A stretch of DNA of 64,000 bases from Phascolomyces articulosus. Taxonomy: Eukaryota > Mucoromycota > Mucoromycetes > Mucorales > Lichtheimiaceae. The stretch is from contig JAIXMP010000058.1 of assembly GCA_025677815.1 (NCBI GenBank), forward strand, positions 1 to 64,000, read 5' to 3'. This document shows, piece after piece, positions 1 to 10,975 of the stretch. Both the position numbers and the translations under genes were made by a program. The notes beneath the pieces are model-generated. The model searched no databases. It had not been told where the DNA came from and saw only the letters and a program-made list of their open reading frames with translations. The number at the start of each line of letters is the position of its first letter. The first letter of the stretch is position 1.

Positions 1-143
1 GATTGAGGCAAACCGACCTCAGACAATACTTCCATTAACTTTTCATTGACAGAATCATTTAAAACACTAATGTCAAAATTCTCTTTGAAATTTGAACGAT
101 GTTTCAAGGCGTGCGCGATGGTAATGTCGGTTAATTCTGTCAT
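1..143 (-). CDS. Start of an unidentified protein gene, cut by the left edge
   Basis: The minus strand is open from an ATG at 143-141 to the window edge, giving 47 codons that begin MTELTDITIAHALKHRSNF. Composition looks coding: mixed charged and hydrophobic residues and no low-complexity tract. The rest of the gene lies outside the window, so no family can be assigned. It faces away from the membrane-protein gene at 1686, and the two may share the divergent spacer between them. The ATG is the first in the open frame, and the upstream plus-strand DNA is AT-rich as in other promoters here. It could also be only a first exon. Confidence 0.5.
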   Translation of the reverse strand, partial: MTELTDITIAHALKHRSNFKENFDISVLNDSVNEKLMEVLSEVGLPQ

Positions 144-1685
144 TTTCTTGAAAAGGAAAAAAAGTCGTTCTGTTCAAACAAATGTATATTTGACAGCTTT
201 CTGTATATAAACAAGCAGAAATGTGAAGTTGACAGTTGGCTGGCTGTGTTTAAATCGGTATGAATTTGAAATAGGGCTATTAAACCTGTATTTAGACTTG
301 TTACTGCATAAAAAACTAATCGCTTCACTATACAGTGTTTCTTCTCTTTTTTTTTAGTACTTTTTTTCTGCATATATAAAGAATAGGTTCTACAGCAAAT
401 ATATAAAAGATCATATTAATTATCATTATTATAACACACGTGTCACGTGAATTTTATATACTGAGTGAACTTTATATATCAAGCCTCCGATGTTATTAGC
501 TTCTAATTGTTATTCAAATACTACGCAGCTCCAATTGGTTAAACCAGCTAATCGATCGCTTACTACGGTTGTAATTTAAAACAAATAGGCAGTCAGAGAA
601 GATCAATGAAGAAGAAAAAAGTGTCAAGTGAATAAAACTGGTTTTGTTTTACCTGTCTGTCTCTTTCTCATCTAGTATGTATCTTTTTATGCAGTAGGAT
701 ATTAAGGTATCATTTCATTACTTAAGGAGCTACAGATTTTGATAGAAAAATGTAAATCATTATATTTCATCGAAATAAAACTAATTATAATGCACAGCAT
801 GAATGTATGATTACAAATTTTTTTGTGCTAATAATTATTATTGATGACTATCTGTCAACAGGAAGTTCCAAGAATATGTCACAATGACATACATGTATCC
901 ATAAAGAGTATTACTTTTGAATAATAAAAAATACTATTTTGTCTAATCATACTTGAAAATTAGATAAAAATATTGAGTACGATTTCGTAAAAAAAGGCTA
1001 CAATGATTGAAAAAACCCCAAACTAGGAGGTTTATTTAATGGCGGTATATCGCCAACTTTGGTCCATTGTGTAATAAATGGCTGAGTATAAAAATAATCA
1101 TCATTAAAAATTCGAAAATTATAGTGCTTCTTGTTGTTATGCTAAACCATTTTTTTCTGCATTGTACAAAGATGTTTCCATTATATCACTACTAGTCAGA
1201 GAATGAATGAGTAATGCTGGACAAATTATGCTATTATACTTATAAACTATTCATGTTATTAGTTTAAGGTTTCAATTTTCCTCTGAATTTTATACATAAT
1301 GACCAATTTTCAATTTTTAAGGTTGTTAAATAAACTTTTGTATTTAAATATTCTAATGAATTGAAGGGAAAGTTGTGACCTACGATTTGAACTATTTTAC
1401 AGAACGCTTCTAAGACTGAAGTGGTTGAAATTTATTTATTTTTTTTTTTTTTGAAAGAGGATAAAAGAATACCGATCTGTAATGTGATGTTTGACAAAAA
1501 GTGATATAAACAGTAATCATGAAGCACACAGCCACAGCCTCTCCCGATTTGTGGTCATAAAATTTAATTGATCCAGAATAACACCACTATTCTTCTTTTT
1601 CTTTCTTTATTCTGTCCATTCGTTATATAATTCACCACTATTTACAAGTACTCATTTTAAACCATATAATTACCAAGAAGCCCAG
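144..1685. other. AT-rich divergent intergenic region
   Basis: No convincing gene was seen. The spacer lies between the divergent start at 143 and the 7TM gene at 1686. It holds homopolymer T/A runs (for example 1435-1452) and, near the right end, the promoter signature of the 7TM gene. A short upstream reading frame of 13 codons plus stop (1519-1560) begins just before the CACACAGCCACA element and would include it if that DNA is transcribed. Confidence 0.6.
1505..1536 (+). promoter_or_regulatory. TATA box plus shared CACACAGCCACA element, 7TM copy 1
   Basis: TATAAA at 1505-1510 is followed 20 bases later (start to start) by CACACAGCCACA at 1525-1536, about 150 bases before the ATG. The identical 12-mer occurs at the matching place before the other two copies. 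Position suggests the transcription start or extreme 5' UTR. Confidence 0.6.
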
Positions 1686-2774
1686 ATGGTGAATTTCTTT
1701 GCTCTTCATGCAGCCTTTTCCAGCATTATACTTGCGCTTTCCGTATATGGAGGAATTACAGCTGTGTGGCAAGCTGTGCGTACAAAAAAATACTATGGTC
1801 GTTACATGATTATAATGGCAGCCTGTATTTTTGTCTTGATTCCGGTTAGCACATATCTTGCTTATTTGAGCGGTGTGTCCGAAACCTCATGGTCAGAGAA
1901 TATTAGCATGAGTACGGTGCGTTATTTCTTTTATGCCATGTTTACACCATTGCTGTACTGTGTCTTTTTCGAAGTCTGTCGATCACTCATGGCAGCAGCC
2001 AAAGAAGGAAACAAAGAAGAACACAACAATAACGACAATACCAATAATGTATCCAGCCAATCTGGCAAAAAAATTCCAATGTATATGTACATTATCTATT
2101 TGTCTTATTTCTGGACGTTTCTTATTTGCATTTGTTCTATTGCATATGCTGGTGTCTATGCTAACGCCTACAGCTCCCCAAACAACACGCCAGATACCTC
2201 ATTTTTCAATTTAAGAAAATTTACAAAACACGGTAACTGGGCATTTGTTGTTTTTGCCGGATTGGAATTATACTATACCCATCAGCAATTGCGTCCATAT
2301 ATTAAAACTTTGTCAATTTATTTCATCTTTATCCTTATTGCAACCATTGGCATTACAGTCGAAGATGCTCTTGCTGCTGATCCCAGCTGCGTTTTTGACG
2401 AAGGGTGTATTGTTGCTGCGGATGTTGTTGGCTTTTTACTGTCAAGAATCATTGGTCTTTTGGGTCTTATATTTGCTGCAATTGCCTCTGTAAAATATTG
2501 GCAAGATTCTCCATCCCAGCAACAACAGCAACAACAGTACATTTATCCTGCAGCTGCCATCCAGCCACAACAACAGTTTATGATGCAAGCACCACAGGCA
2601 TTTATGGTTGCTCCACCAGTAGCAGCAAATTCTTCGAGTCAAATTTATCAACAACAACAGCAATATCCTATTGTACAAGTTCCGCAATATCAACTTCAGC
2701 AATATGCTGGTCAACAACATCCAATCATCGTACAATTGCCAATCATTAATAATCAACCACCACCACAAGGATAA
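1686..2774 (+). CDS. Seven-pass membrane protein with Q-rich tail, copy 1
   Basis: Single-exon gene, 362 residues. I do not recognise the family. Hydrophobic segments at about 5-29, 40-62, 78-100, 133-158, 183-203, 207-230 and 243-270 give seven predicted helices. Conserved in all three copies are a basic/aromatic loop after helix 1 (KKYYGRY), a PLLYCVFFEVCR block in helix 3, a QLRPxI turn before helix 6, and two cysteines (235 and 241) between helices 6 and 7 that could form a disulphide. An N-rich loop follows helix 3. The tail from about 275 is rich in Q and P and contains QYPIVQVP and HPIIVQLPI. A seven-helix protein with a long tail suggests a receptor or sensor-like membrane protein, but no ligand or coupling motif is visible. 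It is the first of three tandem same-strand paralogues. Confidence 0.85.
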   Translation: MVNFFALHAAFSSIILALSVYGGITAVWQAVRTKKYYGRYMIIMAACIFVLIPVSTYLAYLSGVSETSWSENISMSTVRYFFYAMFTPLLYCVFFEVCRSLMAAAKEGNKEEHNNNDNTNNVSSQSGKKIPMYMYIIYLSYFWTFLICICSIAYAGVYANAYSSPNNTPDTSFFNLRKFTKHGNWAFVVFAGLELYYTHQQLRPYIKTLSIYFIFILIATIGITVEDALAADPSCVFDEGCIVAADVVGFLLSRIIGLLGLIFAAIASVKYWQDSPSQQQQQQQYIYPAAAIQPQQQFMMQAPQAFMVAPPVAANSSSQIYQQQQQYPIVQVPQYQLQQYAGQQHPIIVQLPIINNQPPPQG

Positions 2775-3837
2775 ACGTTATTAACTCCTGTAAATTCCTA
2801 CTACTTCTACGCCTAATAGTGGAGCAGATATGTAGAAGGTTTTTTCCTATTTCAAATTATATAATAATATATTATCATTTACTGCTACTATTATCCAATG
2901 AATCTTATTATTTAATCATGATGACAAAAAAAAAAAAGGCTTGTTGTATGCAACAACCAACTGTCAACAGTAGGGATTTTCATCCTGTTTATCTATGATA
3001 TTGATATAATAAAATGACACAACAATTTTCAATATGCTTGTATCTTTATTCCTTTTTTCGTAGAATCCGCAATGCGAAGCGGGTTTTTATTTTTTGGTCT
3101 TATCAATTATATAATACTGCTGGCTAAATGAACCTTAATGATAAAAAAATACAGTAGAGAAAAAGAAGAATTGAAATGCTCTTGGTAATTTCAATTGAAA
3201 AGCGAAAAGCAGGAAAACTGTAATATATTTTGAATATAATTTCGTTCCAATCATCTTATTGGAAAATAGTTACACGCTGTTACTTATTAATAGATCTGGC
3301 TTGAATAAATTACCAATAACAATTTTTTTTTTTTGCGCAGTTGTAAATATCATCATCTTGTGTTTCGGTGATCCAGGTTTATGAAAAAAAAGCCTATCAT
3401 TATTGTCCTGATCTACACTATTTTTTTATAGCTCTAATTAGTATAAGAGTACCTACTCAAACAAAAAAAATCATTAACTTCTTTATGTTATCTTTAAATA
3501 TCCAAGTATTATTTTCTCTTAAAAAGAAAAAGATTATGTTTTAATGGTTAATGAAGTATAAAAGGAGAAAGTGCAAATCACACAGCCACAGGTTACTCAA
3601 ACTCCTGTGATACCTTAGGCTTACAGTATCACCATACACTTGTTTTTGATCTGTTCCTCTTACTATCTTGTTTTTTTGCGCACTTTTTTTTTTCTCGTCC
3701 GTGTTTTCTTTTCTTTCCTCCCTTTTTTCGTTTGAAGAAACTTAAAGGCTTTTTCTTTTTCTTTCTTTCTCTCTCTTTTTTTTTTCACTAACACCTTATC
3801 ATAAAACCTAACAACTACAACAAGAAAAATAATTATT
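2775..3837. other. Intergenic region between 7TM copies 1 and 2
   Basis: No gene seen. The right third is the promoter and leader of copy 2: a TATA box near 3557, the shared 12-mer at 3579, then a strongly pyrimidine-rich leader (about 3650-3795) just before the ATG at 3838. Confidence 0.6.
3557..3590 (+). promoter_or_regulatory. TATA box plus shared CACACAGCCACA element, 7TM copy 2
   Basis: TATAAAAGG at 3557-3565 and CACACAGCCACA at 3579-3590, with 22 bases between their starts, nearly the same spacing as copy 1. The ATG is about 250 bases downstream, after a C/T-rich leader. Confidence 0.65.
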
Positions 3838-4992
3838 ATGGAGGTTGCCTTTCCCTCAACGTTTATTGCACTTAGCTCCTATTTAGTCGTTGGGTCAGTA
3901 TGGCAAGCGACTCGATCTCGGAAATATTATGGACGCTACGCAATAATATTTTTGGCCAGTACCTTTAGTTTGATAATGAACTCTATCTATCTTGCATATA
4001 TTACTGGGATGGGTTATCCTTCGATTGCTTCTTCCATGTCGCGACTATTTTTCGGTACAATGTTCATTCCACTCATAAACTGTCTCTTTTTCGAGTTTTG
4101 TCGGACGTTAATAGTGGATGCAGCAAAAAATGGAACAACATATACAATCGACACTGCTACTGGCAATAAGATTATCGACAGCAACAATAACAGCGGTACT
4201 ATCCCTGCCAAAGCCAAATATGCCATCTATACTATTTATGTTACTTATCTTTACACCTTTGTCATTGCCATCGTGACAATCGCCTTCTGTGCCATGTATG
4301 CTGATAGTCTCGATGAATATGGATACTATTCTACGTTTGATCAGAATTTGTTCAACATTGAAATGTTCAAAGAATTTGGTATTTGGGCTTATGCGTTGTT
4401 CATATTCATTGTTTTGATCCTTGCCTATGATCAACTGCGTTCTTGTATCAAGGTGTTATCCGGTTATATCGTTTTCCTTCTTATTGTAAATATTGGCTCC
4501 ACAGTGAATATTGCCCTTCTCATCAACAATGTGTGTACATTTTTCACATGTAGTATGATCAATTACATTGCCAATTATCTTGTTGGACATATTGGTCTTA
4601 TTTATGCTTTGTACATCTCTCCACGATACTTGCCATCGCAACCTAAACAACAAACTGTACCATTGGTCAACCAACAATATTTTACCTATGCTCCTGTGCC
4701 CCAACAACAACAATATTTTGCATCGTCTCCACAACCACCACAAATGTTCATCTCGACTACACCTGGTAGTTCTTCTCCACAAGTATACCAACAGCAACAA
4801 CAATATCCCATTGTACAAATCCCACAACAACAACAACCAGGCCAATATCAACAGCAACAACCTATCATTGTGCAACTTCCCATATCTCAACAGCCAATGA
4901 ATAATGGCTTCCAACAACAACAGCAATATCCTATCGTACAATTGCAACAAGCATCTCCTGGTAATAATTATTATGCTACTGGTCAACAATAA
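3838..4992 (+). CDS. Seven-pass membrane protein with Q-rich tail, copy 2
   Basis: Single exon, 384 residues, a paralogue of the genes on either side. The seven hydrophobic segments match copy 1 in order and spacing. Conserved blocks include WQATRSRKYYGRYAII, PLINCLFFEFCRTL and a cysteine pair (CTFFTC) between helices 6 and 7. The tail is the longest of the three in Q runs and repeats the short motifs: YPIVQIP, QPIIVQLPI and a second YPIVQL. The antisense strand over the tail shows an L/I-rich open frame that is only the complement of CAA/CAG codons. Function unknown. An intact frame in all three copies argues that each is under selection. Confidence 0.85.
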   Translation: MEVAFPSTFIALSSYLVVGSVWQATRSRKYYGRYAIIFLASTFSLIMNSIYLAYITGMGYPSIASSMSRLFFGTMFIPLINCLFFEFCRTLIVDAAKNGTTYTIDTATGNKIIDSNNNSGTIPAKAKYAIYTIYVTYLYTFVIAIVTIAFCAMYADSLDEYGYYSTFDQNLFNIEMFKEFGIWAYALFIFIVLILAYDQLRSCIKVLSGYIVFLLIVNIGSTVNIALLINNVCTFFTCSMINYIANYLVGHIGLIYALYISPRYLPSQPKQQTVPLVNQQYFTYAPVPQQQQYFASSPQPPQMFISTTPGSSSPQVYQQQQQYPIVQIPQQQQPGQYQQQQPIIVQLPISQQPMNNGFQQQQQYPIVQLQQASPGNNYYATGQQ

Positions 4993-7114
4993 GTGTCTTC
5001 TTTTTTATTTCATTGTTACCATCCATTTTGTATTCATTATCCATATCAAGCTGTATTTATCGTCATTATGTATTCCTATTCTTTTTTTTTCTTGCAAAAA
5101 GCAATCCAGTTTTTATATCGCTCTATTTTTTATAATTATAATAAATAATACATAATACATCACATCAGTAATTCAATTAATAGTTCATTTTTCTCCTCAT
5201 CTTGATATTGGAACCAGTGTACAAATAAGATTATTCATGTGCCATTATCTAATCAGTAAAATATACATTGCTCTTCAAAATAGCATTAGAAGCAATAAAA
5301 ATATGCTAATAGTAATAATGACATTCTTCTACCTTTTTTGATACCGAGTACAATGCTCCATAGTTACTAATTACTGTTGTTATCATATGGGGGATATTGA
5401 TAGCGAGTAAAAACTCTTTTTATTTTTTATTCATTCTTCTATTTATCAAAACTGATATTGACAAACTTTTTTTCTTTTATTATAATTTTGGCATCTTGTA
5501 TATGTATTATTTGATATATGCTACCATACGTCCACGACGCAAGTCATAGCATTTATTGTGTTGGCATGTAGGTAAACTTAGTTTAATTTGCTTCATCTGT
5601 ATGTATAAAAAAACAAGAACGACAACCTGCTGTTTTCTTCCATTTTGTAAAACATTGAGTAGTATTTAAGAACAACTAGGTAGTAACAAAAAAATACCAA
5701 TATTCCATCAACAGTAGCGCTATGCAACTCAGTAATAATAATAGATAATGCACTTTTCAAGTTAACAATAAAGAGAACCAACTATCGAAAACAAAAATCA
5801 TATCGTGAATAAAAATTTTTTTTATGGTGATTGAACAAACCCGGAAGGTTTCGCCAAAAAAGAAATAGAATAGCTAATGACAATCGTTAAAAGAGAGTTC
5901 TTACGTGAAAAAGACAGTGTACCAAACGCGTTCTTCCAAGGATAGGTCACGATATGACAATGTTGTCTTGTGTCTATCAATTATTGCACTTGAAAAAACG
6001 GCAAGTTACATAAAAAACGGGATACGATGAATTATCAAGAACAACGATAAATTAATTTGTTTCATGGCAACAGGTTGTCGTTAAATGTTTGCAATAGTAG
6101 TTGTAATTTTTTTTTTAATTTGCATTCATTCAAGTAAAAATGGATCAAAAATTCTGGTTCTTAAAGGGATAGCGAAATTTATGCAAGAAGTAAAAAAGAG
6201 TCAATAATAATATTCCCACTAACATTATTAATTAATGATTCATTGTGTTTAGTAGGGCCTTCTTAATACCTTTCTATATTATGGGCAATAATTATTATAA
6301 TAGCCAATATTTTAGATGCGCAATATCTACAACTGCCTTGATCTTATTATCCATTAAAGGAGTACCATATCTGTAAAATCTGTATTGCTAGCTGTGGCTG
6401 TTAAACAGCCCGTTCATATGGCATCAGTCATATCGCGTAGAAGATGGGCATTAGAAAAGAAAAGGAACTATGGTTTTAACTATGATTCATACTAATAATA
6501 TAGCTATAACTGACATACTGAATTATTATGAAATCGAGCTAGAAATCAAAAGAGGCTAAACTAAAAGTATCATTATTTTCTAACATTATTTGCAACGTGC
6601 AGCGTTTTTAGACAAACAAAAAAAAAATTATAACAACCGAGGAAAATAGAATGCACGGACCAGTTGCAACCATTCTTCTCATCATTCAAAATAAAACATC
6701 TATAATCAGAGAAGAAACTATAGGTGTGAACTCTACTAATGATATCTATTTTTAGTACTTTATCAATCATCACCAATGGGCTATACAACAGAACATCTCT
6801 TATCATCAGTATTAGTTACATCCTATAAGATATACATTGGCGCTAAAACATTTATATCAATCAAAACGCATACTTTTCTGCAAAGAAAAAAAATTAGCAG
6901 CTTTTTCTCTGTTCATGTGTGTCGAGTGTTACTTTATCGAAAGAGGGTATGTAGATCACACAGCCACATACTGTGCTGGCTCCCAAATCTACGGTTATAT
7001 ATCTACAAAATTTCCTTAATAAAGCACCTCTTTTGTTTTTTTTTCTTAATCTTTTTTTCTCTTTCTACATCTCTACCACTTTAATATACTCAGAAAAAAC
7101 AAGCACAGGACAGT
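4993..7114. other. Intergenic region between 7TM copies 2 and 3
   Basis: About 2.1 kb of AT-rich DNA with only short chance frames, none with coding-like composition. The right end holds the shared 12-mer at 6957-6968 and a T-rich leader before the ATG at 7115. Confidence 0.55.
6957..6968 (+). promoter_or_regulatory. Shared CACACAGCCACA element, 7TM copy 3
   Basis: Exact third copy of the 12-mer, 147 bases before the ATG and so nearly the same distance as in copy 1. The upstream TATA-like sequence (TTTATC near 6933) is weaker than in the other two promoters. Confidence 0.6.
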
Positions 7115-8332
7115 ATGGATTATGTGAAATTGTTAGATACTACTGGTTTCTACTTGAGTTTTTCGTTTTCCGCCACAATTATTGGACTGTCTGGAATCAT
7201 TGCCATCGGTTCCATAATACAAGCAAACCGATCACGACGGTTTTATGGGCGTTACGGGATTATGTTTTTGGCGAGTATTTTCCCCTTGATTCCAAGCGCA
7301 GTGGTAGTTTCTTATCTTAATGGAGGCCCAGTATTAAACAAGTCCTTTTGGTCGTCGAGCATACTTTTTAGTAATATTTTTCTTCCGCTCCTATATTGTC
7401 TCTTCTTTGAGATCTGTCGGACGTTGGTAAATGTATCAACAGCAACAACAGAAACAACGGCAACAATAATGAATCAACAATCTCAGCAGCCACAGGAAGA
7501 CCAAGGCAAGCCAATGACACCAAAAAACAACAGCTATTTCAAATCATTCTACAATGCACCTAAGCATATGCATGTGTCATATTTTTCATATTTATGGACT
7601 TTCATCATGATCGTTGTCATTATTGCTCTCTGTGCCAGCTTTGGCGATGCATATGATCCGTACAATTTTAGTCAACTAAATACCGCATCGATCGTCAACA
7701 TGAGTAATTTCATCGTCTATGGAAACTGGGTCTATGTCTTGCTTGTAGGGTTACAGCTCTTTTATTCCTATCAGTACATACGTCCATTTATTATATCTCT
7801 ATCTATTTATCTTTTTGTTGTATTTATCAATACCATTGGAAGTACTGTAGCGCATGCGCTTCTTACGGGTGGCACGTGCGAAGCAGAAGATATGTGTGGG
7901 TTTATAGCCAGTGTTGTATATTATGTAACAGGGTTGATCATTGGTCTTTTAAACCTTGTTTATGCTATGGTCGCTTCTACTCGACTCTGGCCACCACCAC
8001 CAAGGAAATCGCAACCTTATCAACAACATTATATGTATGCACCAGCACCGGTAATGGGTGCTACTTTTGCTACTATACCACAGCAACAACCGCTTCAACA
8101 GCAATATGTAATGCAGCAGCCACAACAAGTGTTTGCAACAGGGGCTTCACTTATGACAGGGTCATCCAGTCAAGTGTATCAACAACAGCCACAACAACCT
8201 ATTATCGTTCAGTTACCGATCAACCAACAAGTGACAAATGACAATAATCAACAACATAACTATCCTATTGTACAAGTTCAGCAACAAAATGCATCTGTTT
8301 CTAGTATTCAAGTTCCTCACAGTCATCAATAA
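7115..8332 (+). CDS. Seven-pass membrane protein with Q-rich tail, copy 3
   Basis: Single exon, 405 residues, third member of the tandem family. The first predicted helix starts after about 12 residues and is followed by SRRFYGRYGIMFLAS, matching the post-helix-1 block of the other copies. PLLYCLFFEICRTL, a GNWVYVLL helix 5 and IRPFIISLSIY are also shared. The loop between helices 6 and 7 has cysteines in CEAEDMC. The tail carries QPIIVQLPI and NYPIVQVQ. The loop after helix 3 is rich in T, Q and N and differs most between copies. An overlapping frame on the same strand at 7876-8241 is a shadow of the repetitive tail. No molecular function can be assigned from sequence alone. Confidence 0.85.
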   Translation: MDYVKLLDTTGFYLSFSFSATIIGLSGIIAIGSIIQANRSRRFYGRYGIMFLASIFPLIPSAVVVSYLNGGPVLNKSFWSSSILFSNIFLPLLYCLFFEICRTLVNVSTATTETTATIMNQQSQQPQEDQGKPMTPKNNSYFKSFYNAPKHMHVSYFSYLWTFIMIVVIIALCASFGDAYDPYNFSQLNTASIVNMSNFIVYGNWVYVLLVGLQLFYSYQYIRPFIISLSIYLFVVFINTIGSTVAHALLTGGTCEAEDMCGFIASVVYYVTGLIIGLLNLVYAMVASTRLWPPPPRKSQPYQQHYMYAPAPVMGATFATIPQQQPLQQQYVMQQPQQVFATGASLMTGSSSQVYQQQPQQPIIVQLPINQQVTNDNNQQHNYPIVQVQQQNASVSSIQVPHSHQ

Positions 8333-8992
8333 TAACCCTCTTTTTCTGTTTTTACTTTTTTTTCCGCCTTGCTTCGCCAAAGAAGTACATAGTTCAAAGT
8401 AATAGTAGTAATATGATCTTATTTTCTTTAAATTATTTTTTATCCATTATGATTCATATTATAATACATCAAGTAGATAAATTATGTATTTCTTAAATAA
8501 TCCAAATAATACGTATTTTTTATTACTGCTTTTTTTTGGACATTTAATCCTTTTTTGAGATAGTCCATAATATTACTTTCAAAGGCGTAAAAATTACAGC
8601 GTTTTTCGATTTGTTTTTTCTTGATCTAGTACTAATGTGGCGCTTTTTTATTAAAATTCTTGGCGTTCAATCATCAGGTGCTGTTGATATTCCTGGGGTC
8701 CCTTCTGGATAAACTTTACAAAAATATACATTACCTCAATCCAAAAATTGTTATTTAGATTTAATAGAGCCACAATTGTCATCATATCAACAACATATTC
8801 ATCGACATTATCTGTGGCATTATTTTCATTTTTACCCAATAACCCAAGTGAAGCCAACACATCGTTATCATTATTTTTCAAATGAATAGCCATTGCTGAG
8901 GAGTAAAATATATCAATATACTAAAATGCTCATAATTATCTCCCTCTCGTTATTTAAGTTACTGCGGTGAACAGTGTATATAGTCACCAATC
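8333..8992. other. Intergenic region with one doubtful minus-strand frame
   Basis: AT-rich. A minus-strand frame at 8893-8651 would encode 80 residues beginning MAIHLKNNDNDVLASLG. Its composition is reasonable, but there is no recognisable domain, so it is not called as a gene. Confidence 0.4.
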
Positions 8993-9341
8993 ATGGCCAA
9001 AGAAAAGTATCAAATCTTAAAAAGCGTATGTCATTGGACAAGATCACTAGCCAAAAGTTAGTACATCATCACATGCATTCTATATCAATGATGAGTGCTG
9101 CTGGTACCGTCTATCTAATATTTTATTGAAATTATTAGTCGGAATTGACAGTGACCGTAAACTGGGATCAATCCAAGTAGAAACCAGAAAATGCTTCTAT
9201 CCTATGAGTGGCCAAAACTATGTGGAACATTACTTTGATAATAGTCTAAAATCTTCACTAGCTTCTTTTTTCATTTCAAATACTCTCAAGTACGATTATC
9301 CATTTCAGTTCGACGATGGATCCAACAGTCTGGGTTTTTAA
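8993..9341 (+). CDS. Possible small two-exon gene of unknown function
   Basis: An ATG at 8993 opens exon 1 (8993-9056). A GTTAGT donor and TTATTAG acceptor define an 82-base intron of typical size with a CTAAT branch-like sequence, and exon 2 (9139-9341) ends in TAA. The join is in frame and gives 88 residues, beginning MAKEKYQILKSVCHW and containing RKCFYPMSG. No domain is recognised. A short related-looking string (RKTFYPMAG) occurs in the pseudogene near 28.7 kb, which may be chance. A TATA-like sequence lies too close to the ATG to be its normal promoter, so an upstream exon is possible. The DNA could instead be a decayed fragment. Confidence 0.35.
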
Positions 9342-10975
9342 ATTTTCCTCCTCTATAAGCTAAAGATTTGAAGATAGAAATTTCAACCACTGGGGTTAGA
9401 TGCCAAATTTTTTTTTTTTTTTTGCTTGACTGAATTAATTTGGAAAATAAAAACTTCTGTAGCTCGTACGTTTGTTAGTGCATTTATCTAATTATTAGTA
9501 TCGTAACATAAACATAATGGAAAGAACGTTTCGAATCTTCTAGCAAAAAAAAAAAAAACAGTATGTGCATTACACTATTTTGTTTTCTTTATAAATCGTT
9601 CTGTATTCTATTTCAATAAATGATATACTCTTATTTTTTAAATAATGGATGTAAAATTGAGATAGATATGCATATTTTCTATATGGACAAATCTCACTTC
9701 TTTACACATAATGGATAATAATATGTGGGATATTGTATATAATTTATTTACCTTAAAATAATCAATGGATTTAAAGATATATAGAGATAAGTCAGTTTCT
9801 TTGTTAACTCTTGTTTTTAATGTATATCATAATTACCTTGAATTATTAATAAGGTTGCTTAAGGTGGGGTTTACTCGTAATTAAATAATGATATATAAAT
9901 AATAGATACTAGAATCAAATCTCGTGGTTTGATATGATGCATTAATAATAATATTGACTTATTACCATCATCATCAGAGGAATAAACCACAAATTCGACG
10001 TGTTAGGAGAAGGTTCTGTTTTTTTGTCGTCATTTAATATGTAGATATTAGGCACTTTTATTAAATAACCTTTTGATGCTAAATCAATTTTAGTAATATT
10101 GTATTCCTTCATCTCTAACTTTTATTCTTAGCAGCACAATGTCAAAAAAAAAAAGCGTTGCAATTCTTAATATTGATAGCGAAAATAGACTTGACTATTT
10201 CGCTAAAAAAAGGAGTTGATAATATAAAAAATTATTGAAAATGATAATGCCAACTTATTATTGTTATTATTTAAAAGTATAGCAAAAAACAACAACACAA
10301 ATACTAAATCGTCATAGTAAAAAAAGGGTTTGTTTTATAGTTAGATTATTAATGGTCATTTTGATAAGCGAATGATGTTTTTTATATGCAGCCTAAAACT
10401 TGTTATGCATAACTGCAGTCGGTGGAAGAAAAAGAAGGAGGTTATTGCATAAATGATTTTGAGACCTTTTAAAGTCACCAAAATAGCATTTTTTATATGG
10501 GCTACAACTGTTTGTTGTATATGGGAACAACATGTTATAAGATTTATTAAGGGTCTGTTTTCAACTGTATCAGTAGTGGTTGCTGTTATTATAATGACTA
10601 GATAGATGTCTACTTAGTAGGTAACAATAATATGTCATTGTTCACAAAGAATACAATAGAAGCAGTGGATAATAAACAAATTGTAAACGAATAAAATAAG
10701 AGAAAAAGTGCTACGTGGCTCGTTTTTTGTTGTGAAAGTAAAAACACACACGGAAACCTTTCCTATTAGCTTGTAATACGTTACAATGGTGATACAAACT
10801 TCAAAAAAGCATATATTTTTAATAAGGGCACATTGTTTTTTATGAGCTCCGCAACTCAAAAGAAAATTACACTTTTTTCTTGCAAATTTCATTTCTTCTT
10901 TTTTATATTTCTTTTTAACTTCTATTTCTTTTTGGGTATTCATATCCTAGACACATTTTATTTACACACTACACA
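9342..10975. other. Gene-free AT-rich intergenic region
   Basis: No coding-like frame was found on either strand. Contains poly-T and poly-A tracts and short A/T repeats. The last 130 bases are T-rich and form the likely leader of the gene at 10976. Confidence 0.6.

Noticed and set aside
3067..3096. Hairpin-plus-T-run resembling a bacterial terminator (CCGC...GCGG then T-rich)
   Set aside because: The stem is only four pairs and the DNA is nuclear eukaryotic, where such a structure has no established terminator role.
2405..4989. Long overlapping frames over the 7TM tails on both strands (L-, C- or W-rich products)
   Set aside because: They are complements or frame shadows of CAA/CAG-rich coding sequence in the real genes.
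8651..8893. Minus-strand frame of 80 residues
   Set aside because: No domain, no splice partner, and no clear promoter; kept only as a remark in the spacer entry.
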